This document shows, one piece after another, positions 61,217-64,000 of a stretch of 64,000 bases of DNA. Position numbers and translations under genes: made by a program. This stretch comes from Branchiostoma floridae (lineage: Eukaryota; Chordata; Leptocardii; Amphioxiformes; Branchiostomatidae): assembly GCF_000003815.2 (NCBI RefSeq), contig NC_049996.1:13258419-13322418 (forward strand), given 5' to 3'. Position 1 is the first letter of the stretch, and each line of letters starts with the position of its first letter. Below the pieces are notes generated by a model, which saw nothing but the letters and a program-made list of their open reading frames with translations, ran no database searches and was not told the DNA's origin.

Positions 61217-63394
61217 ATGGGAAGAAAGCTGCGACACCTGCTGATGCTCCTTCTCATCATCCTGAAGGTGTTCAACCTACAGGTAGAAGGGTGGTTGCGG
61301 GGATCAAGTAAGGAAGCCGACCGCAGCTGCACAAGATCATCAGCTCATAAAGCCGGCCTCAACTGCGCACCACCGCGCTGCGATTGCAGTAGTCTGAAAC
61401 TCAGCAGCATTAATGTGAACCTCCCAGCATCCTTCACAGAGTTAGATTTGGGATTTAACCAGATAACAAAGGTTCAGAAAGGTGCATTTACAAATCAACC
61501 CTGGCTACGAAAGATGGGGTCGTTCTTTAAAGATATGACAAGGGATCAGGAACGTATATGTTTATTTCTGGCCAAGCTACAAAAGTTGTACCTGAACAAC
61601 AACAAGATAACAATGATTGCACCTGGTACATTTACAAATCTACCCGGGCTACGAGATTTGTGGCTGAACTACAACAAGATAACAATGATTCACAAAGGTA
61701 CATTTGCAAATCTGGCCAAGCTACAAAAGTTGTGTTTAGAGAACAACCAGATAACAGTGATTCAGCCTGGTGCATTTGCAAATCTACCCCAGCTACAACG
61801 GTTGGGCCTGAGCTCCAACCAGATAACAAAGATTAAGGAGGGTACATTTGTAAATGTACCCCGACCACTGATTCAGTCAGGTACATTTACAGATCTACCC
61901 CGGTTACGAAGGTTGAGCCTGGGCAACAACATGATAACAATGATTCAGCAAGGTGCATTTGTAAATCTGGCCCAGCTAGAAGTGTTGACGCTGGAGAGAA
62001 ATGAGGTAACAAAAATCCATGCATTTGCATTTGCACATCTTCCCCGACTCCGTTTGTTGCAACTCGATAGAAACCAGATAACAATGCTCCAGCCGGGTAC
62101 ATTTGTAAATATACCCCAGCTGCAAAAGCTGACCCTTACCAGCAACAAGATGTCTGCCATTACCCCTTTAGCTTTCAGCTTGTTGCCGTGTAATCTAAAC
62201 ATAGAGATTAACGAGAACCCCTGGCAGTGTGACTGTAAGATGGCTCCCTTCAGGCTAGATTCGACAGAATTTCCTTCATTTAAAGACCAGATAACCTGTG
62301 CCGAACCCGCCAACTTACGGGGACAGAAGCTTACAGATGTCAGTCCTGAAGATTTAGTATGTGCAGAGCCAACCATATCAGCATTGCCTGTTGATGTCCA
62401 AGTAACCTTTAACAACTGTTACAAAGGCACGACAGCTGGCTACACATCCATTGACTATTACAATAACACAACAACAGGTCTTAATGGTGAAATAACATCT
62501 ACTGACTATTACAATAGCACAACAGCAGGTCTTAATGGTGAAATAACATCTAATGACTATTACAATAGCACAACACCAGGTCTTAATGGTGAAATAACAT
62601 CTACTGACTATTACAATAACACAACAGCAGGTCTTAATGGTGAAATAACATCTAATGACTATTACAATAGCACAACAACAGGTCCTAATGGTAAAAGGTA
62701 CAAAACTGGAGTGACAGAAACCCTTCAAACCACGTCAGACAAACTGGAAAGCGGCAGTTCCATAGAATCTGATCCCAGTTTCCCCATACCTGCTATCATT
62801 GGCTCTGTCTTGGGTTCAATAGCTGGTATTGCCCTGATCGGCACCGTCATTCTCACGATCTGGTGCAGAGGGAGGACCAAGAATCCCGCTTCAAACCCGC
62901 TTTCAGGCCCAAATTCTAACATTGCTTCGGAAAACGTTGCCAAGTCTGCTACTGTAGGGACCCGTGGTCATGATCAGACAGGCCATGGTCAGTCTCAGGC
63001 TGATGATGAGACCATCTATGTGCAGTCAGATGGTGCCCTGTACATGAAGCCAGAAGATGTCCTGTATGAGATGCCGGCTGATGCAGGTCCAAGACAGCCT
63101 ACCGAAGAAACGTCCCTAGCGCCATCCAAAAGAAAGTCACGTCTTAAAGACAAACCTAACTCCCTTCCTCCTCCCCGTGGTGATGACGATTGTGTGTATG
63201 TGGTGCCAGATGGTGCCATGTATATGACACCAGAAGATGTTCTGTATGAGATGCCTGCAAACAGTCATTACAAGCAGCCAATAGGCACTAATGAAAACAC
63301 GCACTACTACCAACCTCAAACAAAGGACAGTGCTTTACCCACTGATGCTGATGGCTATATGATCATAGCACCTAAACACATGGAAGGCCATTGA
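61217..63394 (+). CDS. LRR transmembrane receptor 2, short tyrosine-rich tail
   Basis: A single-exon 725-residue paralog of the protein at 40180. Order: signal peptide (LLMLLLIILKVFNLQVEG); LRRNT (CAPPRCDC); nine well-formed LRRs plus two damaged ones (about 97-124 where unrelated residues MGSFFKDMTRDQERIC replace a unit, and about 210-224 where roughly half a unit is missing in frame); LRRCT from about 334 (NPWQCDC to LVC); a stalk with five 17-residue repeats of the type DYYNSTTAGLNGEITST carrying N-glycosylation sequons; a transmembrane helix (about 525-550, IPAIIGSVLGSIAGIALIG); and a 175-residue tail. The tail starts with GHDQTGHGQSQ, as in receptor 1, then has two copies of a module (TIYVQSDGALYMKPEDVLYE and VYVVPDGAMYMTPEDVLYEM). 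Many tyrosines suggest phosphorylation-dependent adaptors; partners unknown. Confidence 0.9.
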   Translation: MGRKLRHLLMLLLIILKVFNLQVEGWLRGSSKEADRSCTRSSAHKAGLNCAPPRCDCSSLKLSSINVNLPASFTELDLGFNQITKVQKGAFTNQPWLRKMGSFFKDMTRDQERICLFLAKLQKLYLNNNKITMIAPGTFTNLPGLRDLWLNYNKITMIHKGTFANLAKLQKLCLENNQITVIQPGAFANLPQLQRLGLSSNQITKIKEGTFVNVPRPLIQSGTFTDLPRLRRLSLGNNMITMIQQGAFVNLAQLEVLTLERNEVTKIHAFAFAHLPRLRLLQLDRNQITMLQPGTFVNIPQLQKLTLTSNKMSAITPLAFSLLPCNLNIEINENPWQCDCKMAPFRLDSTEFPSFKDQITCAEPANLRGQKLTDVSPEDLVCAEPTISALPVDVQVTFNNCYKGTTAGYTSIDYYNNTTTGLNGEITSTDYYNSTTAGLNGEITSNDYYNSTTPGLNGEITSTDYYNNTTAGLNGEITSNDYYNSTTTGPNGKRYKTGVTETLQTTSDKLESGSSIESDPSFPIPAIIGSVLGSIAGIALIGTVILTIWCRGRTKNPASNPLSGPNSNIASENVAKSATVGTRGHDQTGHGQSQADDETIYVQSDGALYMKPEDVLYEMPADAGPRQPTEETSLAPSKRKSRLKDKPNSLPPPRGDDDCVYVVPDGAMYMTPEDVLYEMPANSHYKQPIGTNENTHYYQPQTKDSALPTDADGYMIIAPKHMEGH
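62444..62695 (+). repeat. 51-bp stalk repeat, five units
   Basis: Five in-frame units of 17 codons, each with an NNT or NST sequon. Receptor 1 has only two related units, so the count varies between paralogs. Confidence 0.9.
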
Positions 63395-64000
63395 CTTTTC
63401 GTCATTTCAAGAGTTGAAAATCATAACAATAGGTTTTACCTGAAATTTCGATAAGATTCACACGAAATGTGAATGGGCGGATTTCATTTAACTATCTTGA
63501 TGCTAAGAGTTGATATTAAATCGGCTATCATGCTGAGTAGGAATAACTTCTTAAGGCCAATTTTTCTTTTCATCTGTATTGGCGATTAAACATATCACTT
63601 ATCGAAAGATAAGTGAAAAACTATTGGAATGCGACTCTGGCTTTGAAATTGACTTAAGGATACTATGACGTCAGTAACCGTTTCTAAATATCTATTTCAA
63701 AATTACTTCATACGCACATAAAATCTTAGTGCATACATGTTTCTCATAGAGCATTGGTTTGCACAGCCCGCTGTAGCATGCATGTAGAAGCAATTTAACC
63801 TTGTGATTCTAATGGCTTAGCCCCTGGTGTTACTCTATCGCCATTTCCAATTGCTTAGCGGAACTTCACTCACTGGTGCCTCAACTATGAACTTTAATTT
63901 CTCAGCATGTCCGCAAGGGTACGTTTTGCCACTTCTCATGACGAATACACCTTTATGGAACAAAGTTCATCGTAATAGCTTCCCTGATGGGCAAAACTTC
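63395..64000 (+). other. Downstream of LRR gene 2; no gene seen
   Basis: Probable 3' UTR followed by intergenic sequence. No canonical AATAAA was found here; an ATTAAA is absent close to the stop, so the polyadenylation site may lie outside or use a variant signal. Confidence 0.35.

Noticed and set aside
61558-61836. Alternative-frame and antisense ORFs in the receptor 2 LRRs and stalk
   Set aside because: Same periodicity effect; the true frame has signal peptide, LRR and transmembrane features.

Overview
The window reads as metazoan nuclear DNA, most likely from an amphioxus (Branchiostoma): spliced genes with GT-AG introns, a recognisable chordate-type TMBIM6 (Bax inhibitor-1) gene, tandem leucine-rich-repeat (LRR) receptor genes, tRNA-derived SINEs and very many short inverted-repeat transposons. 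The organism is an inference from gene style and repeat families; no ribosomal or mitochondrial marker is present. There are no bacterial operons or CRISPR arrays. Two runs of N (30635-30734 and 47419-48071) are assembly gaps. LAYOUT. 1-18.3 kb holds no convincing complete gene. It is a mosaic of SINEs, inverted-repeat elements (several nested), a solo LTR with a primer-binding site, and one candidate coding exon on the minus strand (1605-1715). 18.4-28.2 kb carries nine spliced segments of TMBIM6 on the plus strand, including a candidate 9-nt microexon. Its initiator exon was not found. The 3' UTR runs to a polyadenylation signal at 30386. 30.4-32.3 kb contains a perfect-looking foldback beside an N gap and a SINE-like repeat. 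32.3-45.3 kb and 53.9-63.4 kb are the two halves of a segmental duplication. Each half has two upstream modules (CRE-like TGACGTCA or TGATGTCA site, short exon-like stretch, GTAAGT donor), then a splice acceptor 13 nt before the ATG of a single-exon LRR transmembrane receptor (1498 aa and 725 aa). Between them (45.3-53.9 kb) lie minisatellites, a decayed non-LTR retrotransposon and TTAA-flanked elements. HOW THE PARTS RELATE. The two receptors share signal peptide, LRRNT, LRRs, LRRCT, an N-glycosylation-rich stalk and the transmembrane segment, but their cytoplasmic tails differ. The first has a roughly 870-residue tail with eleven NPMY motifs, nine of them in near-identical 54-residue repeats, plus YEDM/YEDI/YDDV motifs. 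The second has a short tail with two copies of a different tyrosine-rich module. Sequence resembling the first tail continues beyond its stop codon, so the tail seems to have been cut short by a nonsense change. The duplication also gives empty-site evidence for three transposon insertions, two with TTAA and one with an 8-bp target-site duplication. TMBIM6 is an unrelated neighbour. Functions of the LRR receptors (adhesion, immune recognition or signalling) cannot be decided from sequence alone.
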